A stretch of 64,000 bases of DNA from Gammaproteobacteria bacterium (GCA_035546635.1 DASZWJ010000006.1:62001-126000), one strand, 5' to 3'. Counted from the stretch's first letter, positions 53,504 to 63,668 are shown. Made by a program: numbers and translations. Notes: generated from the letters alone by a model not told the origin.

Positions 53504-54282
53504 GCACAAACTCCCTGCGCGAAACCATCGAAAACTTCCAAAATTATGTGCTAGATAAAGACAATGCTTTGATAGAACACAGCATCCAAGGTCTTGATGC
53601 TGCTTTCAAACAAACCCGCCTGGATGTTTACCACGCCGCTTATTCATTACGCTTGTTAGAAGTCTTAAGTTTAAATTTTGCCATGCTCAAAGTCTTTGTT
53701 GGTGAAGAATTATTTGAAAGACTGGGCAGAGATTATATTCATAGCTATCCTTCCAACCATTTTTCTGTGCGGTTTTTTGGGCGCCATTTCAGTCAATTCC
53801 TTACTACCCATCCAGAAGCCACACCCGTTCTAGCTGAGCTCGCTGATTTTGAATGGGCTTTAGGTCAAACTTTAGATGCAAAAGACGCACCCCAGCTAAC
53901 ATTTGAGCAAATGGCAGCACTAGATCCAGACGCCTGGGCTAATTTAAAACTAACACTGCACCCTTCACTGCGTCAGCTAAATTATTTCTACCCCACGCCT
54001 AAATTATGGCAAGCCCTAAGTAACAAAACTGAGCACCCTGTCCTAGAACCAGAAGAAAAACCCGTCACCTGGATAATGTGGCGTTTTAATCTAAAATCTC
54101 ATTTTTGCACAGCGAGTCCTGAACAATTATGGATGCTGGAAGCGATGCAATCAGGCCAGACATTTTCCGAAATCTGCGCCGGCCTTTGCGATTGGCTAAC
54201 AGAAGACAAGGTAGTTAGCTTCGCAGCTGAAACATTGAGACAGTGGATTACGGAAGGAATTTTTTCCGAGTTTGAGGTCTAA
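53500..54282 (+). CDS. DUF2063 (BufC/MbnC-like) partner protein
   Basis: The protein has 260 residues from ATG 53500 (MSTNSLRETIENFQNYVLDK), overlapping the MNIO stop. The N-terminal helical part carries the family pattern RLDVYHAAYSLRLLEVLSLN, FAMLKVFVGEELFERLGRDY and NHFSVRFFGRHFSQFL. The C-terminal part is LWMLEAMQSGQTFSEICAGL. DUF2063 proteins act with DUF692 enzymes as peptide-recognition or heterocomplex partners. It is the last gene of the operon, followed by an inverted repeat and the convergent rmuC. Confidence 0.85.
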   Translation: MSTNSLRETIENFQNYVLDKDNALIEHSIQGLDAAFKQTRLDVYHAAYSLRLLEVLSLNFAMLKVFVGEELFERLGRDYIHSYPSNHFSVRFFGRHFSQFLTTHPEATPVLAELADFEWALGQTLDAKDAPQLTFEQMAALDPDAWANLKLTLHPSLRQLNYFYPTPKLWQALSNKTEHPVLEPEEKPVTWIMWRFNLKSHFCTASPEQLWMLEAMQSGQTFSEICAGLCDWLTEDKVVSFAAETLRQWITEGIFSEFEV

Positions 54283-54308
54283 TCACCCCCCTTTTTCTAA
54301 AGGGGTGA
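54283..54308. terminator. Bidirectional terminator-like palindrome between the DUF2063 gene and rmuC
   Basis: TCACCCC (54283-54289) and GGGGTGA (54302-54308) flank a T-rich loop that contains the rmuC stop codon. Two genes converge here, so this hairpin probably ends both transcripts. It resembles the ACCCCCTTT palindrome family. Confidence 0.5.
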
Positions 54309-55613
54309 ATCTTCCTCAACCTCCATGCTCTCCAGCAACGGTGTCTCGTGTCCCTCCAGCTCCACCTTTTCAATACGACTAAACCGCTGACTAATCTTCT
54401 TTGATGAAGTATGCACATCCTCCACATCCTCGTGCGCCTGCTTAATATGCACCGCCAACTTCTCCATACGCTTCTGAAAACGTTGAAAATCTTTATTCAA
54501 CATCACCAAGTGTTCTTGAATAATATGCACCTGCTTACGCGTAGCTGCATCTTTTAACACTGCCCGAGTCGTCGTTAAAATCGCCATCATCGTCGTCGGC
54601 GACACCATCCACACCCGCGCCTTCTGAGCAATTTCCACCAAATCAGGATAATGTGCATGTATCTCTGCAAAAATCGCCTCTGCCGGAATAAACATCATCG
54701 CCCCATCCGCTGTTTCTCCCGGTACAATATATTTACTCGCGATGTGCTGAATATGTGTGCGTATATCGCGGCGGAAATTCTGCTCCACCGCTTTACGCTC
54801 CACCTCGGAAATAGGATTGGTGAGCTGCCGGTAACTTTCCAGTGGAAACTTCGCATCTATTACTACATTGCCGGTAGGTTCTGGTAAAAACAACATACAA
54901 TCCACACGTTTATCATTGGATAACGTATGCTGAAAAGCAAAACATTTTTCGGGCAACATATTGCGAATCAACCCCATCAACTGCACCTCACCAAACGCAC
55001 CCCGCGACTTCTTATCCCCTAAAATCTCCTGCAAACCCACCACATTGCTAGAAAGCTCAGTTATTTTTTTCTGCGCCTCATCAATTAACGCCAAACGCTT
55101 TACCACATCAGCAAAAGTCGCCGTGGTTTTTTCAAAACCTTCAGACAATCTTTTCTCAACCTGGCTGCTAATCTCCTTCAAGCGTTGATCCGTAGCTAAA
55201 GTGAGCTTTTCCACGCGCTGGTTTAATGATTCACCATGATAAGTCAGCGCTTCAGTCACCTGCTGCCGCACACTGGTCATACCATTTTGTAAACTTTCCT
55301 GTAGCGTTTTCAAATTATTGATCTGATGCTCATCAAAGCGCGCGCGTTCCTCTTGCCGTGCACGTTGTTGATCGTTAAGTAGACGCAATACATTATCCGC
55401 CATATCCTGATGATAACGCCCACGTTCATCCAACCGCACCATAAACGATTGCAATGCTTTATCACTTTCAATTGCAGTATGTTGTAATTTCTTCAACTGC
55501 ACTTCGCAACCAGCGTATTTCCTAAATAACATCGCCATCAAAAAAAGAGCAATGATAGAGAATATCGGTGTTATCACAAGTAAAACAGTTAAATAATAAG
55601 TCATTTTTTCCAC
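54297..55613 (-). CDS. rmuC: DNA recombination protein RmuC
   Basis: The protein has 438 residues. The N-terminal transmembrane segment (LTVLLVITPIFSIIALFLMA) is followed by a long coiled coil of Glu/Gln/Arg-rich helices. The RmuC nuclease-like core shows KSRGAFGEVQLMGLIRNMLP, VVIDAKFPLESYRQL, ADGAMMFIPAEAIFAEIHA and ARVWMVSPTTMMAILTTTR. It limits inversions at short inverted repeats in E. coli, although its exact biochemical action is unclear. This window has many such inverted repeats. Confidence 0.93.
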   Translation of the reverse strand: MEKMTYYLTVLLVITPIFSIIALFLMAMLFRKYAGCEVQLKKLQHTAIESDKALQSFMVRLDERGRYHQDMADNVLRLLNDQQRARQEERARFDEHQINNLKTLQESLQNGMTSVRQQVTEALTYHGESLNQRVEKLTLATDQRLKEISSQVEKRLSEGFEKTTATFADVVKRLALIDEAQKKITELSSNVVGLQEILGDKKSRGAFGEVQLMGLIRNMLPEKCFAFQHTLSNDKRVDCMLFLPEPTGNVVIDAKFPLESYRQLTNPISEVERKAVEQNFRRDIRTHIQHIASKYIVPGETADGAMMFIPAEAIFAEIHAHYPDLVEIAQKARVWMVSPTTMMAILTTTRAVLKDAATRKQVHIIQEHLVMLNKDFQRFQKRMEKLAVHIKQAHEDVEDVHTSSKKISQRFSRIEKVELEGHETPLLESMEVEEDSPL

Positions 55614-55651
55614 TCTAATTTAGTCACTGGTGTAAAATTAAAAAAAGACCC

Positions 55652-55787
55652 TGTCATTCCCGCGAAGGCGGGAACCCATCCATGACAGGCAGAAAAATTC
55701 ATTAATTTTATCAAAATGAAGTTTAATAGTTCTTTAAAAGGCTTGAGTGCCTGTTAATGATGGGTTCCCGCCTTCGCGGGAATGACA
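55652..55787. mobile_element. MITE-like element, copy B
   Basis: The terminal inverted repeats TGTCATTCCCGCGAAGGCGG (from 55652) and the exact complement ending at 55787 enclose a core (with GGCTTGAGTGCCTGTTAATG near its right end). This core is the reverse complement of the copy C core, with a few substitutions. Further imperfect inverted flanks are seen (TTAGTCACTGG left, and complement of the TAGTCG-type right). It lies between rmuC and an SDR gene. Confidence 0.8.
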
Positions 55788-55832
55788 CACCTTAAGTTTA
55801 GCACCAACGACTAATTAAATGAGCAAATCTAG

Positions 55833-56696
55833 TCAGGAGGGAGGCAACCCACTGGTTTCCCGCTTCGCAACTTGCCGCAACAACACATCCAACCAACGCC
55901 CCGGCAACAGACGCTTCAATAACATCAATCCATAAGCCGGCAACGTCACATAATAACGGATTCTAGGACGCGAACTTTCCAAAGCATGCACCAGCTTCTT
56001 CACCACCGCTTCAGGCGTTAAAGTAAAACGCGATTGTGCCTTGAACTCTTCCATATTATTTAACAAATTAACATACTGCCTATGATGACTGCTTTGTCCC
56101 ACCGAAACATTCTGTTCATAAGCTACCCGCGCACTATCACGGAACGCAGTTGCAACCGGACCCGGCTCCACAAGTGACACAGCTATTCCAGATCCTAGCA
56201 ATTCTAAACGCAGACTATCCGTCAAAGCCTCCAACGCAAATTTAGAAGCACAATAAGCTCCACGATAAGCCATAGCCACTAAGCCCAAAATAGAACTGAT
56301 ATTGACAACCCGACCATAACCTTGCCGGCGCATTACCGGTATCACAAGATTAGTCAGCTCCTGCAATCCAAACACATTTGCCTCAAATTGCGCACGCAAA
56401 GCTTCGCGGCTAATATCTTCCACAGCCCCCGGCTGCCCAAAACCCGCATTATTAATCAACGCATCCAATGTTCCCCCCGTTTGCATCAACACTGATTCCA
56501 ATCCCAGCTGTATAGAATTGGAGTCATTCAAATCCAATAATATCGCCTTCAAACCTAGAGCTTCCAAGCGAGTTTTATCTTGTGCCTTGCGCACGCCAGC
56601 AAAAACACGATAACCACGTTGGTGCAACTGATTTGCCGCACAAAAGCCAATACCAGAAGAACAACCCGTTATTAACACTGTTTTTGGTGCATGCAT
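55833..56696 (-). CDS. Short-chain dehydrogenase/reductase (SDR)
   Basis: The protein has 287 residues from ATG 56696 (MHAPKTVLITGCSSGIGFCA), preceded by AGGAAACTAT. The frame is open from 56765, but that start lacks support. The NAD(P) motif TGCSSGIG, NNAG (ALINNAGFGQPGA), catalytic Ser (NISSILG) and YxxxK (YCASK) are all complete. It falls in the classical oxidoreductase group, near retinol or steroid dehydrogenase-like bacterial proteins; the substrate is unknown. It is divergent from fmdB. Confidence 0.85.
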   Translation of the reverse strand: MHAPKTVLITGCSSGIGFCAANQLHQRGYRVFAGVRKAQDKTRLEALGLKAILLDLNDSNSIQLGLESVLMQTGGTLDALINNAGFGQPGAVEDISREALRAQFEANVFGLQELTNLVIPVMRRQGYGRVVNISSILGLVAMAYRGAYCASKFALEALTDSLRLELLGSGIAVSLVEPGPVATAFRDSARVAYEQNVSVGQSSHHRQYVNLLNNMEEFKAQSRFTLTPEAVVKKLVHALESSRPRIRYYVTLPAYGLMLLKRLLPGRWLDVLLRQVAKRETSGLPPS

Positions 56697-56799
56697 ATAG
56701 TTTCCTGCGCATAAAAACGTTAACATATTTCCCCTGCCGCAAATAACGGCGATTCCCACATACATTCTAAAAGCAGACCACCCAGGAGCAAAGCAGTTT

Positions 56800-57093
56800 A
56801 TGCCTATTTATGAATACCAATGCCAACTCTGCGGACATGAATTAGAAGCATTACAAAAAGTCAGCGATTCACCCTTAACCGATTGCCCAAAATGCGGCAA
56901 ACCCGGACTTGCCAAAAAAATATCCGCCGCAGGCTTTCAACTCAAAGGCGGCGGCTGGTACGCAACTGATTACAAAACACCACCCAAAGCCACAACCCAC
57001 GAATCTAAAACAGAAAGCGAGAACAAAAAATCTGATGCTAAAACAGAAACATCACCCCCTACTACTGAAAAAAAACCACCCAAGGACACTTAA
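56800..57093 (+). CDS. FmdB-family zinc ribbon protein
   Basis: The 97-residue protein has the FmdB zinc ribbon at the N-terminus (MPIYEYQCQLCGHELEALQK) and DCPKCGKPGL, giving two CxxC pairs. A family motif FQLKGGGWYATDYK and a charged Lys/Glu/Thr tail follow. Genes of this family commonly precede aspS in Gammaproteobacteria. Here an SDR gene intervenes, overlapping by 1 bp. Confidence 0.88.
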   Translation: MPIYEYQCQLCGHELEALQKVSDSPLTDCPKCGKPGLAKKISAAGFQLKGGGWYATDYKTPPKATTHESKTESENKKSDAKTETSPPTTEKKPPKDT

Positions 57094-57788
57094 TGAATAA
57101 AAAAATTGCAATTATCACCGGCGCTACTAGCGGCATAGGATTAGCACTTGCCGCATATCTAGCTAAAAAAGATTATGAATTGCTGTTAATCGCTCGCAAT
57201 AAAGAAAAGTTAGAAGCGATAAAAATCAAACTCGGCGCTAACCACATGCTTGCACCCCTTGATGTGGCAGACCATCAACAAGTCAAACACGCTGTTGACC
57301 AGTTTGCACAAAAACACGCTCATATTGATTTGCTGATAAACAATGCCGGCATTGCTATCCGTGGCACATCAGAACTGGCGCCAGAAGCATTTTTAACCAT
57401 GCTGCAAACTAACCTAGTCGGCGTTTTCAATCTGGTGCATACGGTGACCCCTTACATGAAACAGCAAGGCTCCGGCCGAATTATTAACATCGCTTCCCGT
57501 GCCGGCAAAAAAGCCCGAGCCCCATTAGGTGGATATGCCGCTTCAAAATTCGGGGTTATCGGCTTAAACGAAGCACTGTATAAAGAATTAGCGCCTTTGG
57601 GAATCCACGTCACCGCCATCTGCCCCGGCTGGGTGAATACACCCATGACTGCCGATACGACTACGCCCAAAGAAGATATGATGAGCGTCGATGATATCGT
57701 CAGCACTGTTGATTATCTGCTACATCTATCACCCAATGTCAGTGTTAAAGAAATGCTATTAGAGTGCCATAGGCTCGTTGGCAAATAA
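57093..57788 (+). CDS. Short-chain dehydrogenase/reductase (SDR), intervening between fmdB and aspS
   Basis: The 231-residue classical SDR has TGATSGIGLALAAYL, LINNAGIAIRG, NIASRAG with catalytic Ser, and YxxxK in YAASKFGVIGLNEAL, all complete. Its start codon shares one base with the fmdB stop (TAATG), so it is cotranscribed with fmdB and probably aspS. The substrate is unknown; it resembles 3-oxoacyl-ACP reductase-like oxidoreductases. Confidence 0.87.
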   Translation: MNKKIAIITGATSGIGLALAAYLAKKDYELLLIARNKEKLEAIKIKLGANHMLAPLDVADHQQVKHAVDQFAQKHAHIDLLINNAGIAIRGTSELAPEAFLTMLQTNLVGVFNLVHTVTPYMKQQGSGRIINIASRAGKKARAPLGGYAASKFGVIGLNEALYKELAPLGIHVTAICPGWVNTPMTADTTTPKEDMMSVDDIVSTVDYLLHLSPNVSVKEMLLECHRLVGK

Positions 57789-57857
57789 GGGCAATGACAG
57801 CCCACCCATTCTTTGATAGATTTCACCTAAAAATTACGTTAACAACCCGAGAAACTT

Positions 57858-59633
57858 ATGCGCAGCCATTACTGTGGACAAATAAACGAATCCCTCATCA
57901 ATGAAACCGTCAAACTCTATGGATGGGTACACCGCCGTCGCGATCATGGCGGCTTAATATTCCTTGACCTGCGTGACCGCGAAGGCCGAGTACAAGTCGT
58001 TTTTAATCCCGAACAAGTCGATCAATTTAAAATTGCTGAAAGCATACGCAGTGAATACGTCGTCATGGTAAAGGGTAGAGTACAACACCGCCCCACCGGC
58101 ACCATCAACGAAAAATTACCTAGCGGTAAAGTCGAAGTCATCGCCGATGAGATCGCTATTTTAAACACTGCAGAACCTCCACCCTTCCGCATTGATGAAT
58201 ACAGTGAAGTCAATGAAGACACACGCTTACAATTTCGTTACCTCGATCTACGCCGTGCGGAAATGTCTGACCGTATGCGCTTTCGTGCCCAAGTTAACCA
58301 CAGCATACGCAACTTCCTACAGGAAAATGGTTTCCTCGAAATCGAAACCCCCATGCTGACCAAAGCCACCCCCGAAGGCGCGCGTGATTATTTAGTCCCA
58401 AGCCGCGTGCACGCCGGTCACTTTTATGCCTTGCCGCAATCACCGCAAATTTTCAAACAACTACTCATGGTCGCCGGCATGGATCGCTACTATCAAATTG
58501 TCCGCTGTTTTCGCGATGAAGATTTGCGCGCTGACCGCCAACCGGAATTCACACAGCTCGATATGGAAATGTCTTTCATAGACGAGCCCACCATACAAAC
58601 CTTAATTGAAAAATTAATGCAGCGCATATTTATGGATGTGTTGCAGGTGGAATTACCCAATCATTTTCCCCGCATGACCTATGCCGAAGCCATGCGTCGT
58701 TTCGGCAGCGATAAACCCGATTTACGTATTCCGCTGGAGCTAGTCGATATTGCTGACCTGGTACGCGATGTGGAATTCAAAGTCTTCTCGCAACCGGCCA
58801 ATGACCCCAAAAGCCGAGTAACGGTGTTACGCTTACCTAATGGCGCTGATCTTTCGCGCAAAGAAATCGATGATTACACGCATCTGGTAGCGATTTATGG
58901 CGCTAAAGGACTGGCTTACATCAAAGTCAACGATCGACAAGCTGGCATTACCGGCCTGCAATCACCGATTCTTAAATTTTTGCCTGAAGAAGTTGTCGCT
59001 AAAATTTTAGACCGCGCGCAAGCAGAAAACGGCGATATCTTATTTTTCGGTGCCGACAGCGCCAAAATAGTGACGGAAAGCTTAGGCGCTTTGCGCATCA
59101 AACTCGGCCAAGATCGAGGTTTGCTGGAAGAGGGTTGGCGTTTTTTATGGGTTGTTGATTTCCCAATGTTTGAATGGGATGACAAAGAACATCGCTGGCA
59201 ATCACTGCATCATCCTTTTACTTCGCCTGCAATACAAGACCCCGAAGCACTAAAGAAAGATCCAGGCGCTGCACCATCTCGCGCCTATGACTTGGTATTA
59301 AATGGCACAGAACTAGGCGGTGGCTCTATCCGCATTCATAATGCCGATATGCAGCGTACCGTATTTCGCATCCTTGGCATCAGTGAACAGGAAGCCGAAG
59401 AAAAATTCAGCCACCTGCTAACCGCCTTTCGCTATGGCTGTCCGCCCCATGGCGGTGTCGCCTTCGGGTTGGATAGAATGGTCATGTTAATGACCGGCGG
59501 CACTTCCATCCGCGACGTAATTGCATTCCCCAAAACCCAATCCGCTCAATGCCCCCTCACCCACGCCCCAGCACCTGTCGGTGAAGCACAATTGCGCGAA
59601 TTGAATATACGCGTCATAAAAAAAACTCTCTGA
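57858..59633 (+). CDS. aspS: Aspartyl-tRNA synthetase
   Basis: The 591-residue class II enzyme has an N-terminal OB-fold anticodon domain ([20 protein letters not shown]), then motif 2 ([31 protein letters not shown]), motif 3 ([17 protein letters not shown]) and the typical GAD insertion between. The C-terminal [10 protein letters not shown] is present. It charges tRNA-Asp. It is followed at 9 bp by yebC, a common arrangement. Confidence 0.96.
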   Translation: MRSHYCGQINESLINETVKLYGWVHRRRDHGGLIFLDLRDREGRVQVVFNPEQVDQFKIAESIRSEYVVMVKGRVQHRPTGTINEKLPSGKVEVIADEIAILNTAEPPPFRIDEYSEVNEDTRLQFRYLDLRRAEMSDRMRFRAQVNHSIRNFLQENGFLEIETPMLTKATPEGARDYLVPSRVHAGHFYALPQSPQIFKQLLMVAGMDRYYQIVRCFRDEDLRADRQPEFTQLDMEMSFIDEPTIQTLIEKLMQRIFMDVLQVELPNHFPRMTYAEAMRRFGSDKPDLRIPLELVDIADLVRDVEFKVFSQPANDPKSRVTVLRLPNGADLSRKEIDDYTHLVAIYGAKGLAYIKVNDRQAGITGLQSPILKFLPEEVVAKILDRAQAENGDILFFGADSAKIVTESLGALRIKLGQDRGLLEEGWRFLWVVDFPMFEWDDKEHRWQSLHHPFTSPAIQDPEALKKDPGAAPSRAYDLVLNGTELGGGSIRIHNADMQRTVFRILGISEQEAEEKFSHLLTAFRYGCPPHGGVAFGLDRMVMLMTGGTSIRDVIAFPKTQSAQCPLTHAPAPVGEAQLRELNIRVIKKTL

Positions 59634-59641
59634 GGTTATAA

Positions 59642-60379
59642 ATGGCTGGACATAGTAAATGGGCGAATATCCAACACCGCAAAAAAGCCCAAGACAGCAA
59701 ACGCGGTAAGATATTTACCAAATTAATCCGGGAAATTACCATTGCGGCGCGCATGGGCGGCGGCGATCCCGACGCCAACTCCAGACTGCGCCTAGCCATA
59801 GACAAAGCGCTGGCTCAAAACATGCCCAAAGACACTATTGAACGAGCACGCAAAAAAGGCGCGGGCAGTGCAGAAAGTAATGATCTATTTGAAATTCGTT
59901 ATGAAGGTTATGGTCCAGGTGGTGTAGCCGTTATTGTCGATTGTCTATCCGACAACCGCAACCGCACCGTCTCTGAAGTACGACACGCCTTCAGCAAATG
60001 CGGCGGCAATTTAGGCACTGAAGGTTCTGTCGCTTACCTATTCACCGAACGCGGCGTATTGAGCTTCGCTCCTGGTTCTGATGAAAATCGCATCATGGAA
60101 ACTGCTCTCGAAGCCGGTGCAGAAGATGTGGTAACCAATGCTGATAAAAGCATCGATGTTTACACCACGCCCACACAATTCGCGGCGGTAAAAGATGCGA
60201 TGCTAAAAGCCAAATTAGAACCTGCCAATGCCGAAGTAACCTTCATCGCCAACACAGAAGTTGCACTAGACAAAGACAACGCAGAAAAAATGCTACGCCT
60301 ACAAGATATGTTAGAAGATTTAGATGATGTGCAGAATGTCTATTCCAATGCGGATATACCAGAAGAATTATTGTTATAA
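59642..60379 (+). CDS. yebC: YebC/PmpR family protein
   Basis: The 245-residue protein starts with the family signature [19 protein letters not shown], then [20 protein letters not shown], followed by INKALAQ-type sequence ([17 protein letters not shown]) and [20 protein letters not shown]. It is a DNA-binding or translation-assisting protein, implicated in relieving ribosome stalling at proline runs in recent work on the family. It lies between aspS and ruvC in the classic cluster. Confidence 0.94.
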   Translation: MAGHSKWANIQHRKKAQDSKRGKIFTKLIREITIAARMGGGDPDANSRLRLAIDKALAQNMPKDTIERARKKGAGSAESNDLFEIRYEGYGPGGVAVIVDCLSDNRNRTVSEVRHAFSKCGGNLGTEGSVAYLFTERGVLSFAPGSDENRIMETALEAGAEDVVTNADKSIDVYTTPTQFAAVKDAMLKAKLEPANAEVTFIANTEVALDKDNAEKMLRLQDMLEDLDDVQNVYSNADIPEELLL

Positions 60380-60410
60380 CTTTATTTCCTCGCAGCTGAA
60401 AGGAAACACC

Positions 60411-60929
60411 ATGTTGCACACCATCATCGGCATAGACCCAGGTTCCCGGATCACCGGCTATGGGGTCATCCAAAGCGACGGACAAAAACACATTTATATC
60501 GCTAGTGGCACAGTAAAAACTCTAAATGAAGCAATCGGCGAACGTTTGGCGCAAATCTTTCACGGCGTCAGCAAAATAGTGCAACAATACCAACCCATGC
60601 ACGCCGCCATCGAGCAAGTTTTTATGGCAAAGAATGCCAATTCCGCCCTAAAATTAGGCCAGGCACGCGGCGCCGCCATCGTCGCCATGGCCACCCAAGG
60701 TTTAAGCGTTGCAGAATATTCTGCCCGCGCCATTAAACAAGCTGTGGTAGGATATGGCGCAGCACAAAAAGAACAGGTACAGCACATGGTGAAGCTATTA
60801 CTCAACCTACCACAGGCACCAGGCTCAGACGCTGCCGATGCTTTGGCCATTGCCATTTGCCATGCCCAAACACAGCAAACTAATCTAACGATGCGCCGCT
60901 TGCGTTCTTATGTAGCAGAAAGTGTTTGA
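60411..60929 (+). CDS. ruvC: Holliday junction resolvase RuvC
   Basis: The protein has 172 residues from ATG 60411 ([18 protein letters not shown]), preceded by AAGGAAACACC. An upstream ATG in the yebC tail is not the start. Catalytic acidic residues are seen in GIDPGS, the [20 protein letters not shown] region and the C-terminal [14 protein letters not shown]. It cuts four-way junctions and works with RuvAB encoded just downstream. Confidence 0.95.
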   Translation: MLHTIIGIDPGSRITGYGVIQSDGQKHIYIASGTVKTLNEAIGERLAQIFHGVSKIVQQYQPMHAAIEQVFMAKNANSALKLGQARGAAIVAMATQGLSVAEYSARAIKQAVVGYGAAQKEQVQHMVKLLLNLPQAPGSDAADALAIAICHAQTQQTNLTMRRLRSYVAESV

Positions 60930-60956
60930 TGAATTTTCTTTCAGGCACCCCTGAAA

Positions 60957-60985
60957 TCTCACCCCCTTTGAAAAAGGGGGTGAGA
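60957..60985. repeat. TCTCACCCCCTTT/AAAGGGGGTGAGA palindrome after ruvC
   Basis: The 13-bp perfect arms lie at 60957-60969 and 60973-60985 around the loop GAA. It shares its core with 39197-39217. It sits in the 120-bp ruvC-ruvA gap and may attenuate transcription. Confidence 0.65.
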
Positions 60986-61049
60986 ACTTGGGAGAAAAGA
61001 TTGTGGCCAAGACGAAAAGAATTTTGGATAAAAATCCCCAGGTAATCCC

Positions 61050-61673
61050 ATGATCGGCAGAATAAAAGGCACACTACTAGAAAAAACCCCTCCCTCACTC
61101 CTAGTCGATGTCGCAGGTGTCGCCTATGAATTAGACGCCCCCATGTTCACCTTCTACCGCCTACCTGATATCGGCCAAGAAGTGATCTTACACACCCACC
61201 TGGTGGTACGCGATGATGCCCATCTACTCTATGGTTTTGCCAGAGAACACGAACGCAGACTCTTTCGCAGCCTGATTAAAGTCAGCTCCGTTGGTCCCAA
61301 AATGGCGCTAGCCATACTCTCCGGCATAGAACCCGATAGTTTTGTAAACTGCGTAATGCACAACGATACCGATAGCCTAATCCGCATCCCCGGCATCGGT
61401 AAAAAAACGGCAGAACGTCTCATCATCGAAATGCGCGACCGCCTGCAAGATTGGAAACCAGATTCTCTAGAACCCATAAGCCCAGAGCCTGCCGCATACA
61501 CCAGCAACAAAGCCACCCAAGAAGCTATCAGCGCCTTAGTGGCACTCGGCTACAAACCCAATGAAGCACGCCAAGCCGTGTCACAAGTTGAGAAACAACA
61601 TCAACTCAGCGAAGAAATCATACGCCACGCCCTACGCGGCATGATAAAAGGAAGCCGCCATGATCCAGGCTGA
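61050..61673 (+). CDS. ruvA: Holliday junction branch-migration protein RuvA
   Basis: The 207-residue protein starts [20 protein letters not shown], with two helix-hairpin-helix motifs ([18 protein letters not shown] and [20 protein letters not shown]) and the flexible linker before the C-terminal domain ([19 protein letters not shown]). It binds the junction as a tetramer and loads RuvB. Its end overlaps ruvB by 14 bp. Confidence 0.95.
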   Translation: MIGRIKGTLLEKTPPSLLVDVAGVAYELDAPMFTFYRLPDIGQEVILHTHLVVRDDAHLLYGFAREHERRLFRSLIKVSSVGPKMALAILSGIEPDSFVNCVMHNDTDSLIRIPGIGKKTAERLIIEMRDRLQDWKPDSLEPISPEPAAYTSNKATQEAISALVALGYKPNEARQAVSQVEKQHQLSEEIIRHALRGMIKGSRHDPG

Positions 61674-62667
61674 ACGTTTGATAAGTCCCCAAAGTTTCGG
61701 CGATGATGCGCCCTTTGACCGCGCCATTCGCCCTAAATATCTACGTGATTACATAGGCCAGCCCGCCGTTTGCCAACAATTGGAAATCTTTATCCAAGCA
61801 GCACGCGGCCGTACAGAAGCTTTAGATCACGTATTGATTTTTGGACCACCTGGATTAGGCAAAACCACATTGGCACATATTATCGCCACTGAAATGGGCG
61901 TAGGTTTAAAACAAACTTCAGGTCCAGTACTAGAAAAAGCCGGTGACTTAGCCGCACTACTCACCAACCTTTCAGCGCACGATGTCCTATTTATCGACGA
62001 AATTCACCGCCTAAGCCCGGTAATTGAAGAAGTTTTATACCCAGCCCTTGAAGATTATCAGTTAGACATCATGATAGGCGAGGGTCCTTCCGCCCGCTCC
62101 ATCAAATTAGATTTACCACCCTTCACCTTAGTCGGAGCAACCACCCGGGCGGGATTATTAACCTCACCATTACGCGACCGCTTTGGTATTGTGCAACGCC
62201 TGGAGTTCTATCAGGTCGCTGATTTAACGACTATTGTACAACGCAGCGCACAAATTTTAGCCGTTAAAATGGATGTGCCAGGGTCACAAGAAATTGCCAA
62301 ACGCTCCCGCGGCACGCCTCGCATTGCCAACCGCCTGCTGCGTCGGGTGCGGGATTATGCTGAAGTTAAATCCGATGGAACCATCAATAAAAACATCGCC
62401 GAACAAGCATTAAATTTAATCGATGTGGATATTAATGGTTTCGATCCTATGGATCGCAGGTTATTATTAACCGTTATTGAAAAATTTGACGGCGGCCCAG
62501 TTGGCCTTGATACTTTATCAGCTGCAATCGGTGAACCGGCAGATACCATAGAAGATGTGCTGGAACCTTATTTAATACAGCAGGGTTTCATACAACGCAC
62601 ACCTCGCGGCCGCATCGCTACTAAACAAGCCTATCAACATTTTGGTTTACAATTTTCAACTGTATGA
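61660..62667 (+). CDS. ruvB: Holliday junction DNA helicase RuvB
   Basis: The 335-residue AAA+ motor has [11 protein letters not shown], Walker [18 protein letters not shown], Walker [40 protein letters not shown] (sensor/arginine finger) and [12 protein letters not shown] in the winged-helix domain. It drives branch migration with RuvA. tolQ follows at 20 bp. Confidence 0.96.
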   Translation: MIQAERLISPQSFGDDAPFDRAIRPKYLRDYIGQPAVCQQLEIFIQAARGRTEALDHVLIFGPPGLGKTTLAHIIATEMGVGLKQTSGPVLEKAGDLAALLTNLSAHDVLFIDEIHRLSPVIEEVLYPALEDYQLDIMIGEGPSARSIKLDLPPFTLVGATTRAGLLTSPLRDRFGIVQRLEFYQVADLTTIVQRSAQILAVKMDVPGSQEIAKRSRGTPRIANRLLRRVRDYAEVKSDGTINKNIAEQALNLIDVDINGFDPMDRRLLLTVIEKFDGGPVGLDTLSAAIGEPADTIEDVLEPYLIQQGFIQRTPRGRIATKQAYQHFGLQFSTV

Positions 62668-62686
62668 AAACTAGGGGTAATGTAAA

Positions 62687-63388
62687 ATGACAACCAATCC
62701 TTCCTTATGGAGTTTCGTCGCCGATGCCGGAATCGTCGTTAAATGTGTGATGCTACTTTTAGTCGCAGCATCCGTTGTTTCTTGGACCTTCATTTTCCAG
62801 CGCGGTATATTTCTAAAAAATGCACAAAAAGCGGTGACCGCTTTCGAAGATCAATTCTGGTCAGGCTCAGATTTAAGCAAACTCTACGAAGGTTTAACCA
62901 ACCGAAATATTGAATTACAAGGATTAGAACATATCTTCCACGCCGGATTTCGTGAATACAGCCGCCTGCACCAACGCCCCGGTGTTAACACCGAAGCCCT
63001 CATGGCCGGTGTCGAGCGTGCCATGCGCGTCGCCAGCAGCCGTGAAACCGATAAACTCGAACGCCATTTATCATTCCTCGCCACGGTCGGCTCCACCAGT
63101 CCTTATGTCGGATTATTCGGTACCGTGTGGGGTATTATGACTTCCTTCCAAGGATTAATCGGCGTGCAACAATCCACCATTGCTATGGTAGCTCCCGGCA
63201 TTTCCGAAGCGTTAGTTGCTACAGCCATGGGCCTTTTTGCCGCTATCCCCGCGGTTATTGCTTACAATCGTTTTAATAATGCAGTTGAGCGCTTGACCAA
63301 CACTTACGATACTTTCCAGGAAGAATTTTCTAGTATTTTATTCCGCCAGGCACATTTTCAACCGACTCCGATGCTGGTCGAGCAGTAA
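62687..63388 (+). CDS. tolQ: Tol-Pal system proton channel protein TolQ
   Basis: The 233-residue inner-membrane protein matches TolQ/ExbB. The first membrane segment is VKCVMLLLVAASVVSWTFIF, with an internal RAMRVASSRETDKLERHLSF, then the conserved LATVGSTSPYVGLFGTVWGI, MTSFQGL and ISEALVATAMGLFAAIPAVI. It lies after ruvB as in the common ruvCAB-tolQRAB-pal order. tolR does not follow directly: the next 280 bp hold a MITE-like element and then an opposite-strand gene. Confidence 0.94.
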   Translation: MTTNPSLWSFVADAGIVVKCVMLLLVAASVVSWTFIFQRGIFLKNAQKAVTAFEDQFWSGSDLSKLYEGLTNRNIELQGLEHIFHAGFREYSRLHQRPGVNTEALMAGVERAMRVASSRETDKLERHLSFLATVGSTSPYVGLFGTVWGIMTSFQGLIGVQQSTIAMVAPGISEALVATAMGLFAAIPAVIAYNRFNNAVERLTNTYDTFQEEFSSILFRQAHFQPTPMLVEQ

Positions 63389-63469
63389 ATGTCATTCTGA
63401 GCCACCCCACCTCACAAAGAGCGTGGGGAAATATCGATAAAAACACCATTTGAGTGAGTAAAATGATGT

Positions 63470-63604
63470 TGTCATTCCCGCGCAGGCGGGAACCCATCCT
63501 TAACAGGCACTCAAGCCTTTTAAAGAACCATTGAGCTTCATTTGATAAAATTAATGAATTTTTTTGCCTGCCATGGATGGGTTCCCGCCTGCGCGGGAAT
63601 GACA
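63470..63604. mobile_element. MITE-like element, copy C
   Basis: Terminal inverted repeats TGTCATTCCCGCGCAGGCGG (from 63470) and the complement ending at 63604 enclose a core starting ACAGGCACTCAAGCCTTTT. This core is the reverse complement of the copy B core, so the same element is present in opposite orientation. It lies immediately downstream of tolQ, where tolR is normally found. Confidence 0.8.
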
Positions 63605-63668
63605 GTGTCTTTTTTAATATTTACCCGCCCTTTTTGTGGGGTGGTGGCTCAGGATGACAGTGCATGGT

